The translations under genes were made by a program, and so were the position numbers. Below the pieces are notes generated by a model. It had not been told where the DNA came from. It did not search any database and saw only the letters and a program-made list of their open reading frames with translations. This document shows positions 22,529 to 33,895 of a DNA stretch of 64,000 nt, one piece after another (the first letter of the stretch is position 1; each line of letters opens with the position of its first letter). The stretch spans positions 16,313,501-16,377,500 of the forward strand of contig NC_091966.1 of assembly GCF_036711975.1 (NCBI RefSeq), written 5' to 3'. Source of the stretch: Onthophagus taurus (Eukaryota > Arthropoda > Insecta > Coleoptera > Scarabaeidae).

Positions 22529-24472
22529 GGGTAAACACGCCAGTGGTCGACCCCTTAAGACATATTTCAAATTCAAAACCCAATAAAAAATAGACCTAAA
22601 GGCACAATAAATTCATCTTTTTTAAGTAAGATAGGTAGAACATTTGCTTTTGGAAATCTACAACCGATTCATGCTAGGACAAAATAAAACTAAAATTATC
22701 CTAAAAAAGGTTCAAAAGGACCTAATGTACCAGTAGTCGACCATTTCCTCCCTTGAGTCGACCAGTATAAGTCCAGTGGTCGACCGGCATTTCTTTAGTC
22801 TGCAGTCAGCTTATTTTTTATAACTCGTAATATTTTTTCAGTAAATTTATTTATAAAAATGAATTAAATATTCATGTTTTAATTTTTTATTTGGTCTAGT
22901 CAAGAACATATGCTCATTTATTAAATCAAAAATTATAAACATAACAAGTCAACTTAAAAAATTTACAAAGCAATGGAATCTTAACCACTACTGCAGAAAT
23001 TAACTGAATTCTTATGGCAAAATTAGGAGCAGAGCGAACACTTATAATTCCTAAAGTCTTCTTCCTCGTAACCAAGTCCTATGAATATTATTGCTAATGC
23101 TTCATCAGCCTGTATAGCAGTGTTTCCAGCTATGTTTCCACTGTCACTAGATTTGAGGTCCTAGAAATTTGTGATTCTCACAAATAATCTAAGACAGTAC
23201 TAATTTTATCTGTATCGATGTCTTTGGTTTCAATCTCTCTCTTTAAAATGAGAAAGACCTTTCTTTGTCGTATTTAAGTCTTCCATGGTAATTGAATCGA
23301 TAGCTCTCAATGTTGTGTTTTCTAATCGATTCTGAACGCATTTTGTAAAATCTACGGCCAATCTCTCGGGTTTAGTGGAAAAAGACCACATCGTTTAAAG
23401 CAATTTCTAATATTTTTTGGCAAAGTAGACAAACGTAAGTAGAAGTGGTTCAATTCTCTGGACCATTTTCGTATTGTTTCCTCTGTAATTATTGCGCGTG
23501 ATTTTGACAGAGCTTCGGGCTCCCGAAAGACAATATTTTGTCGTCTACAAAATGTCCGTCTTTGAATTGTGTTAGTCTTTTGTATGTATTCACAATGTGT
23601 TGAACCGATTTGAATAATTCTTCCTTCTTCAAGGGGAATCCTGTCATAGATAAATCCTTTAGCCACAAAGATAATTTTTTTCCTCTTCTTGACTGAGATA
23701 CCCCCATAATCAAAGGCCTCATTTTTATTCTGCCTTTAAGCCTGCCTATCAGGCTAGTTTTGGGAATCTGAAAATTTCGAGAAGTTTCTCTTATTCCCAT
23801 ACCATTATGAATTGCATCTGTTAAAGATGTTTGTGAATATCACTCTTGGGAACACTCTATTTTTGGTTTTGACTACTTTGAATCGACTAGATTTGACTAG
23901 AGAGAACCATCTTCTTAGAGCTGTTTATGATTTTGAATAGTTCTTTTTTAAGCAATTTTTACGTATTTTAAGAAGCGGTCGATGACTAGAAAACGTTTCG
24001 TACACTAACACTCCAGTAGTCGTCCACTGTGGTCGACTAATGGTAGTTTATATTAATTGTAAAGCCTATGTTCGACCACCCGAAAATAAAAATATATACT
24101 ATGTTTTTAACAACTTTATTTAAAGAAATAGTAAAACTGTTCTATTTACAATTGGGTCTATGTCCAGATTCTAATAAAACACGATTACAATACTTTTCTA
24201 TGCTTATTTATGAAACACGTCATGCTTAGTAAAAATCCAGGTTTACTTAGCTCAAACCTTCAACTCGGTATGCACTTTTCTCAAATGACAAATCAGGGCA
24301 GAACTACCATCATTATTTACTTACTCATTTACTTGTAATTTGGATGAGAGACACTAGTAAGTAATTATTGACACAAATTTTAAAAGAGGAAATTTACTAC
24401 TCTTTTATTTTTTTAACTTGTAGTTGAGGATGGTCGACTACTGGAAGCGGTCGACCTTAGGCGTGTTTATCC
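22529..24472 (-). mobile_element. Internally deleted pogo/Tigger-like transposon
   Basis: TIRs are GGGTAAACACGCC (22529) and GGCGTGTTTATCC (ends 24472), flanked by TA on both sides (22527-22528, 24473-24474). GGTCGAC-like motifs cluster near both ends (about 22543, 22735, 22755, 22775 and 24013, 24022, 24432, 24450) and may be transposase sites. It carries remains of a minus-strand transposase. Confidence 0.8.
23330..23860 (-). pseudogene. Pogo/Tigger-like transposase remains (HTH plus C-terminus, catalytic core missing)
   Basis: On the minus strand: a psq-type HTH (GIRETSRNFQIPKTSLIGRLKG), then KLSLWLKDLSMTGFPLKKEEL and the CENP-B-type region, followed by RAIITEETIRKW. The reading then jumps to the C-terminal IRNCFKRCGLFPLNP tail. 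The DDD catalytic domain, about 150-200 residues, is absent, and the remaining frames are shifted. It could only move with help from a full-length relative. Confidence 0.75.
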
Positions 24473-24502
24473 TACCAAGTTTTTACATAACAAGTCTCAA
24501 CT

Positions 24503-24616
24503 TGTTGCTATATTAAATTTAATATTATTTTTATTAGATAAAACATCTAACGTCATTTCTATTACCCACCTAAACTTTTAAAACTAAAAATAACTAACTT
24601 AACTACATATATAACA
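24503..24616 (-). repeat. 3' LTR of the gypsy-type element
   Basis: Shares CATTTCTATTACCCACCTAA and TAAAACTAAAAATAACTAAC with the other LTR at 30105-30276. It is shorter by an internal deletion. Confidence 0.75.
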
Positions 24617-24630
24617 CCCCCTTTTCTCTT

Positions 24631-27600
24631 TTAATAAAGTTTATAATCATCAAACTTTTTAGGTATTTTTCTTTGTCTCCCTTCTCGCTTCCTTGATTCT
24701 TCCTTCACTTTTATTGGTTCTTGCTGTCTTATTTTGGCCCTCGAATTGTTAATATTATTCTTATTCGTTTCTTCTTTCAAATTGTTTGTATCATTGTTAT
24801 TTGTTTCCTTCGTTTTCTCTTTTAACCCCTCTTCTTGTTTTTGAATTCGTTCAGTATTCACTTCCGTTTTCTCTGTTTCCATTCTCTTATCATTATTCTC
24901 ACTACTTCATTTGGTTGATTAGGTATTTCAGGAATTAATGTCTCATTTTTGTTAATCTCGCTATCATGTGGTCTAATATGTATTACATTTCTTCTATACA
25001 GTGTTCCTTCCATATTAACTATACATGTATTATCATTCAGTTTTTCATCAATTTTCCCTTTTGTCCATGCTGTTGACTATCCAGGTTTCATTTGTATTAT
25101 TACAGATTGTCCTATTTTTAATTCTGATAATTTTCGACTTTTCAGGTCGTAATAAAATTTGCTTTTCCTTTTGTTGTTTTCTAAAATTTTAGGAACATTA
25201 CCTATAATTTTAAGTTTTAAATTGTTTATGGGTAACGGTATTCCGGTTCGTGTACTTCTCGAGTTGAGTCTGGAGTATTTGTCCAATGTAAAATACTATA
25301 CCACCGCTGATTCTGTTTTTCCGTTTCCTTTTGGATGGTGTGGAGACGAAGTTGTATGTTGTTTTTCCCAGCTGTTACAAAATCTTCTAAATTCCACACT
25401 CGCAAAATTCGTACTGTTATCCGAACATATTTTTTCAGGTATTCCATGTCTGCTGAAATTCATCTTACAACATTCAATGAGTGTTTTTGGAGTTAAATCT
25501 TTTAATAAATCTAATTCGAAATAATCCGAATACTGGTCAACTGTAACTAAAAATTTTCGTACTTTGTTATTCAGTTCTTGTGTAAAAACGTCCAAAACGA
25601 CTCAATACCATTGTGACTTAAATGAGCTTTTTCAATCATAGTTTTTCTCAAATTGTATAGTATTATTCCATCTTGCACTGATATTTCGTGTTTGTACTGA
25701 TTGTATATTTTTATGTCTTCAGGAATGATTTTCATTACAGATGGCCAACCATCTATAATAAATGTTATCATTTTTTGTAAAGTTTTGTCTTTCAATGTTT
25801 CCTCTTTAATTATTTTAAGTCTCTCTTCGGTAACCTGTAAATAGGTCGCACTTTTCACTTTTTCAAATACTTTGAAAATACTGATTCTTTTATGCTTCGA
25901 TATTTCATTATAATAACTATCGTTTAATGGAGTACGAGACAATTTGTCGGTTACTACATTGTTCTTTCCTGTGACATATTCTAATTCAATTTTATATCTT
26001 TGAAGTGTCATTAATATTTGTTGTTATCATTTTGGTGCATTGCAAACAGTTTTTTTCTCGATTTGGGCATATTTTTTCAGATTTAGTGAGTGTTCTGGAT
26101 AAGTAACCTATAACACAATTCTTTTGAAATGCAACTGCTCCCAATCCGAAACTACTAACATCACATTCCAAAATCACAGGTTCTTTTGTGTTGTAATATT
26201 TTAAAGGTTGAATATTTGAAGCAATATCTTTAATTTTAACAAACTCTAATTGCTCCTGATCAGACCATTTAAAATTCACATTACTGTGCGTTAATTGTCT
26301 CAAAATAAATAATTCACTGCTTTATATGATTCTTGATATATCGACTTAGATAAGTGATCATACCGATAAATCTTAATAATGCTCCAATCAATGCAATCAT
26401 TCGGAACTGGAAATTTCTTTATGGCATCGACCTTTTCCTGATCTACCTTTAAGCCATTGCAAGACAATATATGACCATAAAATTTCACTGACAGTTTACA
26501 CAGTTTTAATTTCTTTTTGTTTAAATTACAATTGTTCTCATGTAGTTTTTCGAATAATTTTTCTAAATTTTTGTTATGATCTACATATACTTCTTCCTCT
26601 GTATTACCTGATCCGTAAATAAGAATGTCATCCGCCAAAACTTTAATGCCTTTTAAGTCATGTAGATGATGTAGCATATTTTGCATTTTTACTTGAAATA
26701 TTTTAGGTGCTGATGTTATACCAAATGGCATCCTTTTCCACCTATACTTTCCAAAAGGTGTCCAAAATGTTGTTAATCTACTACTAGATTCCGACAATGT
26801 GACTTGCCAAAAACCCTTCTTTGTGTCTACTGTTGAAAAAACTTTGGCTTTACCCAACTCTGGCAATATTTCATCAACCGTAAATTGACAATGTGGTCTT
26901 TTACTTTATTTAATGGTATCGGGTCCAAACATATTCTAAATGTCTTTTCCTTCTTTACTAATAAAATGTTACCCAACCCAATCTGTGTTATGATCTTTTT
27001 TGATAATTATACCTTCTTTCTCCAAATGTATCAATTCTTCTTTCAAATCTTTTCTCAATGCTGTTGGAACTCTTCTCGGTGGTTGCCTTACTGGTCTTGC
27101 CTCTTCCTCCAACTCTATTTCTACATCCCCTGGTAGAGATCCATTGAATCCATCCTTTGAAAATATCTTCATAATGTTCTACTATATTTTGAGCCTGTTG
27201 CTTTAATTTGAACAAGCTGTTATATTCAATTTTTACTTCATTACAATATTTCACTAAACCTAACTCTTTACTAGCTTTAGCTGACAATAACAAACCGTGA
27301 TCTATATCAACTACTACAAACTTAATGTTGTATATTTTATTATAACGTTTACATTTAAGATAAAGTTCACCGATGACTGGTAATTTTTTATCGGAAATAC
27401 AATAGAAGCGGTGAGACGATTCACTCAGTTTAATCGAATTAGTTTTAATAAATTATTTAAATTTTCATATCTTACTATGCAAACGTTTGAACCAGTGTCA
27501 ATGTCACATTGTACTTTCAGCCATTTATCATTAAAAAGAAAATCTAGCTCTGTAATAACATTACCGCCACTTGAACAATTATCGATAATTTTTTCTATTC
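24631..27600 (-). pseudogene. Gypsy-type pol remains: protease, RT, RNase H, integrase
   Basis: Read right to left. Protease: CDIDTGSNV near 27490-27510 (active-site DTG). RT: PPRRVPTALRKDLKEEL near 27080, FSTVDTKKGFWQV near 26800, FGITSAPKIFQ near 26720 and LADDILIYG near 26620 (catalytic DD; usual form YxDD or FxDD). RNase H: LECDVSSFGLGAV near 26150. Integrase: an SHNGIE zinc-region remnant near 25610, then TVDQYSDYFELDLL, CSDNSTNFAS and HPKGNGKTESAV (D, D, E region, 25300-25550). Frames break at about 26866-26990, 26300, 25992 and 25580, so no polyprotein can be made. The last part (24631-25290) is the integrase C-terminal region and an Asn/Glu/Lys-rich tail. Confidence 0.85.
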
Positions 27601-28361
27601 GGAGTTCTTCATTATCATCCGAGATTTCTTATCTTCTTTCCAGCATTTCTCTTGGCATCCTTCTGGTCTTTCTTGCACACTATAGCGAAATGATTTCCTC
27701 CTTTACATATATTGCAGTGTTTACCATAAGCTTTACAAAGTCCTTCCTTTAATTCATGGTTTTCTCCACAAAATCGACATTTGTTTCTATAATTTATTAC
27801 CTTGTTTACATTTCCTTCCTCTACTTGAATTTCTTCTAGTCTTTTTGTTGTTATTTCTTCAATTTTACACATACCAATGCATGTTTCCAAGGTAAGATCT
27901 GATTTAGACATTAATCTTTTTCTTAAATCTTTATTCTTAATTCCGAGTACGATTCTGTCCCTCAATAAATCATTGGTAAAATTTGTAAAATCGCATTTTA
28001 CTATTAACAACTGCAATTTCATTAAATAATCAACAAACGATTCATTATCCCCTTGTTTACAGCTGTTGAACATCGTAGATTACATTTTTCTTTACTGCCA
28101 ATTTCTTTTTTATTGCAGCTATTAGACTTTCTACATTATCTAACTCGTCTTCGGAAAGATTAAATCTATTGTATTTTATTCTTACATTATCACCTAACCC
28201 AGCAAAAAACGTTTTAACTTTCTTCTTTTTCTCACTATCGGGCTATTTGTCGATTCCGGACACTATGTCATAATTAAGAAATAAAAGAAAAATAACTTCT
28301 TTCTTGCTTTTTTATTAAATTTCCTCGGTACCTCGGTGACATGTCATTGTGTTATCGTTTT

Positions 28362-29451
28362 GTTATCATTAGAGCTTGGATTTTTATGCAGTCAAATTAT
28401 AGGAAATATGCGCATAAATATGCAAGCTTTTTATTCGAAATATGCAAAAAATATACAACAATATGTGGAAATATGCAAAAATATACCTTTCTTATAGTTG
28501 TTATCAATCTATTTCTATCACATTTTTGTATGTTTTGCACTTTTCACATGTTGTTCTATATGGGACTTCTCACACGTTATCTTAAAAAAGAATATTTAAA
28601 AAAGTTAGCCATAGATACTCTAACAGATTAAATATTTAAATCTGAGGCTATAAAGCAGATTCGTATTTTTCATTGTCGATTGTCTAGAAACATATGTAAA
28701 AACATATCCCAAGAAGATGGGACATCAAATTTAATATAGTTTTATTTAGTTTTAATTTAACAGTTTTTCATTTTATTTTAACTCCTAGTGTAAAAGTCTA
28801 TGAGAAATACAATTTCGTTGGCAACTCCGCTGAAAACTCTAATTTTTAACTTAAATCTTTGGCTAAAACGCTACGACATAATTTTTAAAAAAATATTTAC
28901 AACTTTGGCACAAGTTTTACAAAATAATTCCTCATTATTAAAATTTAGTTCGGGATAACTTTTTATCCACTGGGACACAAGTCACGATATCACTTTAGGC
29001 ATTGTAGATTAATGTTCACTCACACTGAACACTGCCACAGTAACTATGGTTGGGGATTTCCTTAAACTTAAACTCAACAGTACGAGTGATTCCCCGCATG
29101 TTTCTGTGAATCGTTGTAAACAAGAAACCAACCCGCATTCAAAAAATATCGTGTATTGTGCTTTAAACTAAAAGGTATGTTCGCATATTTAAAAATCACG
29201 CCGTCATTATACTTATTTTATTAAACAACAAGAAACAAATCTAGTAAAATGACAAAATATGCGAAAATATGCAGTAAAAGGTCGATTTATGCAACAACCA
29301 AAAAAATTGTAAAAATATGCAAAATATGCAATTTTTTCATTGTACCATCTGCCTTATTTTTATGTAATTCGCCAAGAAACCAATTTTGAAAAAAATATTC
29401 CAGAAAATAAAGAAGATGCATTTTGCATAAAATCCGAGCCCTAGTTATCAT
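28362..29451. mobile_element. Non-autonomous hAT transposon with 8-bp duplication GTTATCAT
   Basis: The element is 28370-29443 (1074 bp) with TIRs TAGAGCTTGGATTTTTATGCA and its imperfect complement TGCATAAAATCCGAGCCCTA. GTTATCAT flanks it at 28362-28369 and 29444-29451. An 8-bp duplication and a G/C-rich TIR core are typical of hAT. Subterminal regions are packed with AAATATGC repeats (about 28400-28490 and 29245-29335), as in other hAT ends. No transposase ORF. Confidence 0.85.
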
Positions 29452-29733
29452 GTCATGTCCGTTTGGTTTGAGTTTTCATTTTTAATCTATTAACATCTGC
29501 TTATTAAAGTGTTTTTATCTCTTTACTTCATCACTTTTACTTCTCCAACTCAACATAACATAACCCCATTTTGGATTTTGAATCCCTTTTCTTTGAATTT
29601 GATTTTTTGATATATGTTTTGAGAAAGCTAATCACCTTCCATTATTTTCACTAAAAAAAAAATTTTATGCATGATTTATTTCATTGTGATGATGGTGTTC
29701 TCAATTGTTTCATAATTAGATTTATTTGACCAT

Positions 29734-29771
29734 TCGGCTGAGGATGACTGTTTAGTCGAAACCGGTACCGA
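29734..29771 (+). ncRNA. Small hammerhead-ribozyme-like motif (best copy in the window)
   Basis: TCGG (stem I), CTGAGGA plus one extra T, GACT-GTTT-AGTC (stem II with 4-nt loop), GAAA, the palindrome ACCGGT as stem III ending in the cleavage triplet GTA, then CCGA, which pairs with TCGG. All hammerhead core bases are present apart from the extra T. It sits directly beside the inverted arm of the host repeat. Confidence 0.65.
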
Positions 29772-30104
29772 GGAAATTTAATAAAAAAGCAAGAAAGAAG
29801 TTATTTTTCTTTTATTTCTTAATTATATATAAATCTTGCAACATGGATTCTCTTACACTATGTCATAATCTTTCCAATTTTCTACAAAATGATCAAAGTT
29901 TTGCGATACATCGCCCTTGTTTACTACTAATGGTGAAGGCCATGGCATACATACTTGTTGTTGCAATGTTTTCTCGGATCGCGTTACTTTTATTTCTTCG
30001 TTTAATACCCTCAATGTTTCTGTCTGTTGCATTAAAAGATTTACCAAATCGGTAGGTAACGACATGTTTACTTATTAGTACCATTCGTCACACACCTGAC
30101 ACCA

Positions 30105-30276
30105 TGTTATATTAAACTCCGTTTAATATTAAAAATGTATTTTTATTAGTTAAAACAACGTGGCTTCTTACAAGTTCTTACATGTCATTCTCTATGATCT
30201 AACGTCTTTTCTATTACCCACCTAAACTCTTAAAACTAAAAATAACTAACTTAACTACTATAATATATATAATACA
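30105..30276 (-). repeat. 5' LTR of the gypsy-type element
   Basis: About 172 bp. Contains a ~50-bp block (CGTGGCTTCTTACAAGTTC and neighbours) missing from the 3' LTR. Confidence 0.75.
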
Positions 30277-30284
30277 TAGTATAC

Positions 30285-30510
30285 CGTAAAGAATTGGTCA
30301 GCCTAGAGTCCAGCCCTGAACTCCATCGAGATGTTCTTGGTGTATCAAGAAATGAATTGGATCGCAAAATTAATCGTCCAAAATCTGTGAAAAAAGTTAC
30401 TTTAATTTCCAAAGTAGAGTGGAAAATAATACCACTAGCTATAATACAACAATTTGTGGAAAGCATGCCAAGGAGGATTGGGTTGCGTTGTATCAATACT
30501 TCATAGATAG
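30285..30510 (+). pseudogene. Tc1-like transposase C-terminal fragment
   Basis: Decayed frames resemble the end of a Tc1 transposase: an SPDLNPIEH-like stretch (30305-30330) and FVESMPRRIGLRC (about 30450-30490). Many stops. It directly abuts the gypsy 5' LTR. Confidence 0.5.
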
Positions 30511-30612
30511 TGTAGTTACCAGAACGACAAGAAAATTGGTACTAAATTTAAATACAACTATGAAACAACGGAGGTGTAAGGTAACTACAACACCAATAGA
30601 GCTCGACCAGGA

Positions 30613-31186
30613 GAAGAACTTTCCACTTACACTTCCCATCGTGTGTCGAAAAAAAATCCCGATTCAAACGCAGCGAACACATTTTTAACACTTTTTACAC
30701 AATTTTATGAATTAATGATGTGAAGATGAAAATTGATCGTTGTAAATTACTTTAAAATAATTAAATATTGTACACTTCAAATGCAAAGTAATAAAAATTT
30801 AATATATTTAGTGCCAACAATAATATATTCAAGAAGATGTCAAGAAATGATGTTAAGAAAATATTTTTATTTAATTTACCCAATTTATTTAATCCATATT
30901 ATTTAGAGAGATAATCAGTTTATTTTAAATTTAATTCAGAATTTATTAAATTTATTTAAACATTTTAAAAATCTTTTCAAAGAATTAAAAGACAGGAAAA
31001 TAAAATAAAAGAAATCTTAGAAATACTTATATTTACTTAAATGCTCCGCATAAGTAAAAAGATTTTTAAAAAACGTAAATACATAACAAAACAACTGATA
31101 TCACGGTTTTATAAGAAATAACTGAAAATACTTCTTCGAAACCATAAACCGATTGCGTAAAAGAATGCGAATGAAGAACTTTCCAC
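30613..31186. repeat. 546-bp repeat, copy 1, flanked by a 14-bp direct repeat
   Basis: 30627-31172 matches 33896-34430 in the same orientation at high identity with small indels. GAAGAACTTTCCAC stands on both sides (30613-30626, 31173-31186), which looks like a target-site duplication and makes this copy the inserted one. No ORF or known motif. Confidence 0.7.
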
Positions 31187-31264
31187 AGCAAACAATAAAA
31201 TAAGTAAAGTAATCCCGAACAAAATAGAATCCCTCTGGAAATACTACGAACGCTATGTTTAAAT

Positions 31265-32140
31265 GTTTAAAAGTTCAATGATTGTACCGAAGGACCACTT
31301 CTTCTCACAAGATGAAAAACAACTAATCTGCACTAAACCAAAAATGTACATTAAATACAATGAAAAGCTACATTGAGACAATGAATTAAGTAATGGATTT
31401 TCAGCCGATTCAAAGGATTTTCGGCTGAAATGAAATGAATTCATTGTCTCAATGAAGAGTGTTACATTAATTATATGAAATCGATTTCGCTGTAACGATG
31501 AACATTTTTCATGAAATTATAAAGAACTTATCATGATCTAATGCAACTTTTCATTTGTCGAATGGAAACAAGTCTTTGTCTCAATGCGCCCATATATATT
31601 TATTATACTACATATTTTTGGAAAAATACACACTTCTTCACTCAACTGATCACTGTTAAAGATGCGACAATGCGACGAGTTGCGCAGTGGTCTGACGATA
31701 AAGAAATCGCTGACTTAAATTCGTGGAATACGGCGGTGTAGGCTTGTGATTGATGAATTTTATTCATTGATATAAAGAACAATATTCTTAGCAGTTAAAA
31801 TCATTGCATTGATGAAACTTCTTCTTTAATACAATGAAGTATTTACATTATATCAATGACTAATAGTCGTTAATACCATGTAAAGTTTGATGAACACCTT
31901 CATTGTAATTACAAAAAACTTCTTTGAGCCAATGAAATGTCTTCAAAATAATATGCGTTGCATTAATATGCGTAAAGTAATATGCAATGTAATGAATATG
32001 CGTTCATCATATTGCTAAACAGGGTTTTTAGTCTATGAACAAATCTTCATTGTGTCAACGAAAACCTTCATTGAGACAATGAAAATCAGTCAACAATCAC
32101 TGTTCATTGATATTATGAACAACATTGTTTTCAGTGTGGT
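31265..32140. repeat. Region packed with TTCATTG / CAATGAA palindromes
   Basis: TTCATTG and its complement recur many times, often paired as TTCATTGAGACAATGAA or TTCATTGTCTCAATGAA (for example about 31366-31384, 31439-31456 and 32068-32084). A larger hairpin around GATTTTCAGCCGATTCAAAG lies at about 31395-31430. No coding motif. Could be the end of an unrecognised DNA transposon. Confidence 0.5.
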
Positions 32141-32479
32141 CGAAAAGCTAAAATGAACGAAATGTCGTGTAGACCAGCTTGTCTGATAGCCACAGTTTAT
32201 TTGGTGGACCTAATAAAGAGTTACATATCAAGTAAGACCATCGTGTCCAAATTAGAAAAAGCACGTTCTTACATGCTAAATAAGGACTTTGATTCCTACC
32301 ATCAATACATGGCTGCGGAAGGGCTACGGAGAGTCAAACCTCTACCTCACCCAATTCCTGACAAGACACGATATCTGTGATACGTTTCTGTTTAGCATAA
32401 TAGTGTGTACGGAAGACTGCTGTTGGAAAAGTTCAAGAAGTGTAACAGCCGAGTAGTGGGAGAAAAAATGCTTAATGCC

Positions 32480-33260
32480 ATTTCTACTTCTTCGGCGTTA
32501 CAGCTCGGGGTGAACCTTAGCCAGCTTCACGACTTCGCGCCATCCATCTCGATCTGCAGTTCTGCTTTTCTAATTTCGCATCTCCATACTTCTTACCAAT
32601 GTTTGTTAGACTCGATCATTCTTCTGGTAGCTGGTGATTTGTCATTCTCATGACATGTCCAATCCATTTGAGACGTTGGGCCTTTACAAAGCGTACAATG
32701 TTTTCTCTCTCTAAAATACAATTGGAACATCGAATATTCGTCTGATTATTTTTCTTTCAAAAACAAGAAGTTCTTTGTATCGTTAGCTGTCAGGCTCCAT
32801 GTTTCTTCATATATTTATCTATATATTTATCCATATATGGCAACTGGCCCAATCAGAGTTTTGTATATCCTGTTTTTGGTTGTTCTGGAGATGATTGTAG
32901 ACCTGATAAACTTTTTGTTAGCGTAATAGGCTCTATTGGCAGCAAGTATTCTCCTGTGTATATCGGAGCCAATCCGGTTTATGTTGTTTATTTCAGCTCC
33001 CAGATACACGAAATTTTCGAAGTTTGCAACCTCGATAATGATATCATGTCTATTTCATCGTCCTTCTTTTGGTGACAGGTTTAAGTATTTTGTTTTTTTC
33101 TACGTTTACCTCCAGTCCAACCTTTCTGGCCTCCTTTTGCAGCTCGTTGTAAGTCTCCCTGAGTTGGTTTTGGTTCCTGTCAATTATGACGATATCATCG
33201 ACATAAGGAAGGATCACCTTGAACTTGTAGAAAATTGTCCCACTATCCACGATATTTGTT
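32480..33260 (-). pseudogene. RTE-type LINE reverse-transcriptase C-terminal relic
   Basis: On the minus strand: YVDDIVIIDRNQNQLRETYNEL (catalytic YVDD, about 33180-33210), EVNVEKNKILKPV, then YLGAEINNINRIGSDIHRRI and a decayed RIYKTLIGPVAIYG (32827-33009), ending near RLKWIGHVMRM-like codons at about 32650. Frameshift between the two open parts. Confidence 0.75.
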
Positions 33261-33895
33261 TGTTAGTGCTGCTAGAAATGCCAAGTTGAATAATGTGGTT
33301 GAGAATTTAATACCTCTAATAAAAGACAAAATTAATAATACCATGCTTGAAAGCTAGATAGAGGAAGAAGACAACGATACTATTCTTACATATGAATGTT
33401 CAAGAAGAAAATGATACCATATAGTTACAGATATTCAAGCTTGTATCAGCGAAAGTTGTCGACCTGATTCAGCACATTATTTCTAGTAATAAAATACCTA
33501 GTCTAAATGTGATGAGATACAAACTGTCCGAAGTTGTTTGTGTCACGTTTTTTAAGTATAAAAAAATTAATCAATCATATGTTGTGTAAAGGAATGTTGC
33601 TCCCATTCTTAGTGATAAATATGTTATCGCGATATTCACTCGATTCATGACTGTATAAAAATGTATGTTGTCTAACTCTTTCTACTAATTTTTCAAATTT
33701 TTTTTTTATCAAAATTGGAATGCGAATCACGCGATGCGGTAGCAAAATAAAAACGTGATACGCGTGTTAGTAATACTACGAGATAAGACATAATATTTGC
33801 GAGATTATTTCAGTCTGATTCTAAATTTGGTTACACGCAAAACACTATTTATCAATTAATAGCAAAGTACATGATAAGTATACTCGGCGAAATAA
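33261..33895. other. No gene seen
   Basis: Unassigned AT-rich sequence between the LINE relic and repeat copy 2. Confidence 0.4.

Larger units (their letters stand above)
28260..29869 (+). mobile_element. Inverted-repeat retroelement fragment with 15-bp target duplication (Penelope-like or retrozyme-like)
   Basis: ACACTATGTCATAAT flanks both sides (28260-28274 and 29855-29869). Inside, about 60-bp inverted arms (28276-28334 and 29764-29823, around CAAGAAAGAAGTTATTTTTC) enclose the rest. A hammerhead-like motif abuts the right arm. No coding region; without the nested hAT the element is about 500 bp. A long target duplication argues for retroposition rather than cut-and-paste. Assignment to Penelope-like elements rests on the hammerhead plus inverted ends only. 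Confidence 0.65.
27615..30065 (-). pseudogene. Gypsy-type gag, split by a nested insertion
   Basis: The N-terminal part (30065-29855) begins MSLPTDLVNLL and ends at WKDYDIV. Reading resumes left of the insertion (28260-27615) with DKxPDSEKKKKVKTFFAGLG, a frameshift near 28070, then FVDYLMKLQLLIVKC and a CCHC zinc knuckle CNICKGGNHFAIVC (about 27700-27740). The 15-bp target duplication sits exactly in the codons for YDIV, which proves the two halves were once joined. Confidence 0.8.
24503..30276 (-). mobile_element. Gypsy-type LTR retrotransposon, degenerate, minus strand
   Basis: 5' LTR about 30105-30276 and 3' LTR about 24503-24616, both beginning TG and ending CA in element orientation. 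The 3' copy has lost an internal ~50 bp. Next to the 5' LTR the minus strand reads TGGTGTCAGGTGTGTG, a primer-binding-site-like stretch. Next to the 3' LTR is a purine run AAAAGGGGG (polypurine tract). Order gag, protease, RT, RNase H, integrase. No matching flanking duplication found. A nested insertion at 28275-29854 splits gag. Confidence 0.85.

Noticed and set aside
32153..32380. 75-codon plus-strand frame after the TTCATTG cluster
   Set aside because: No recognisable motif, and no splice or promoter support.
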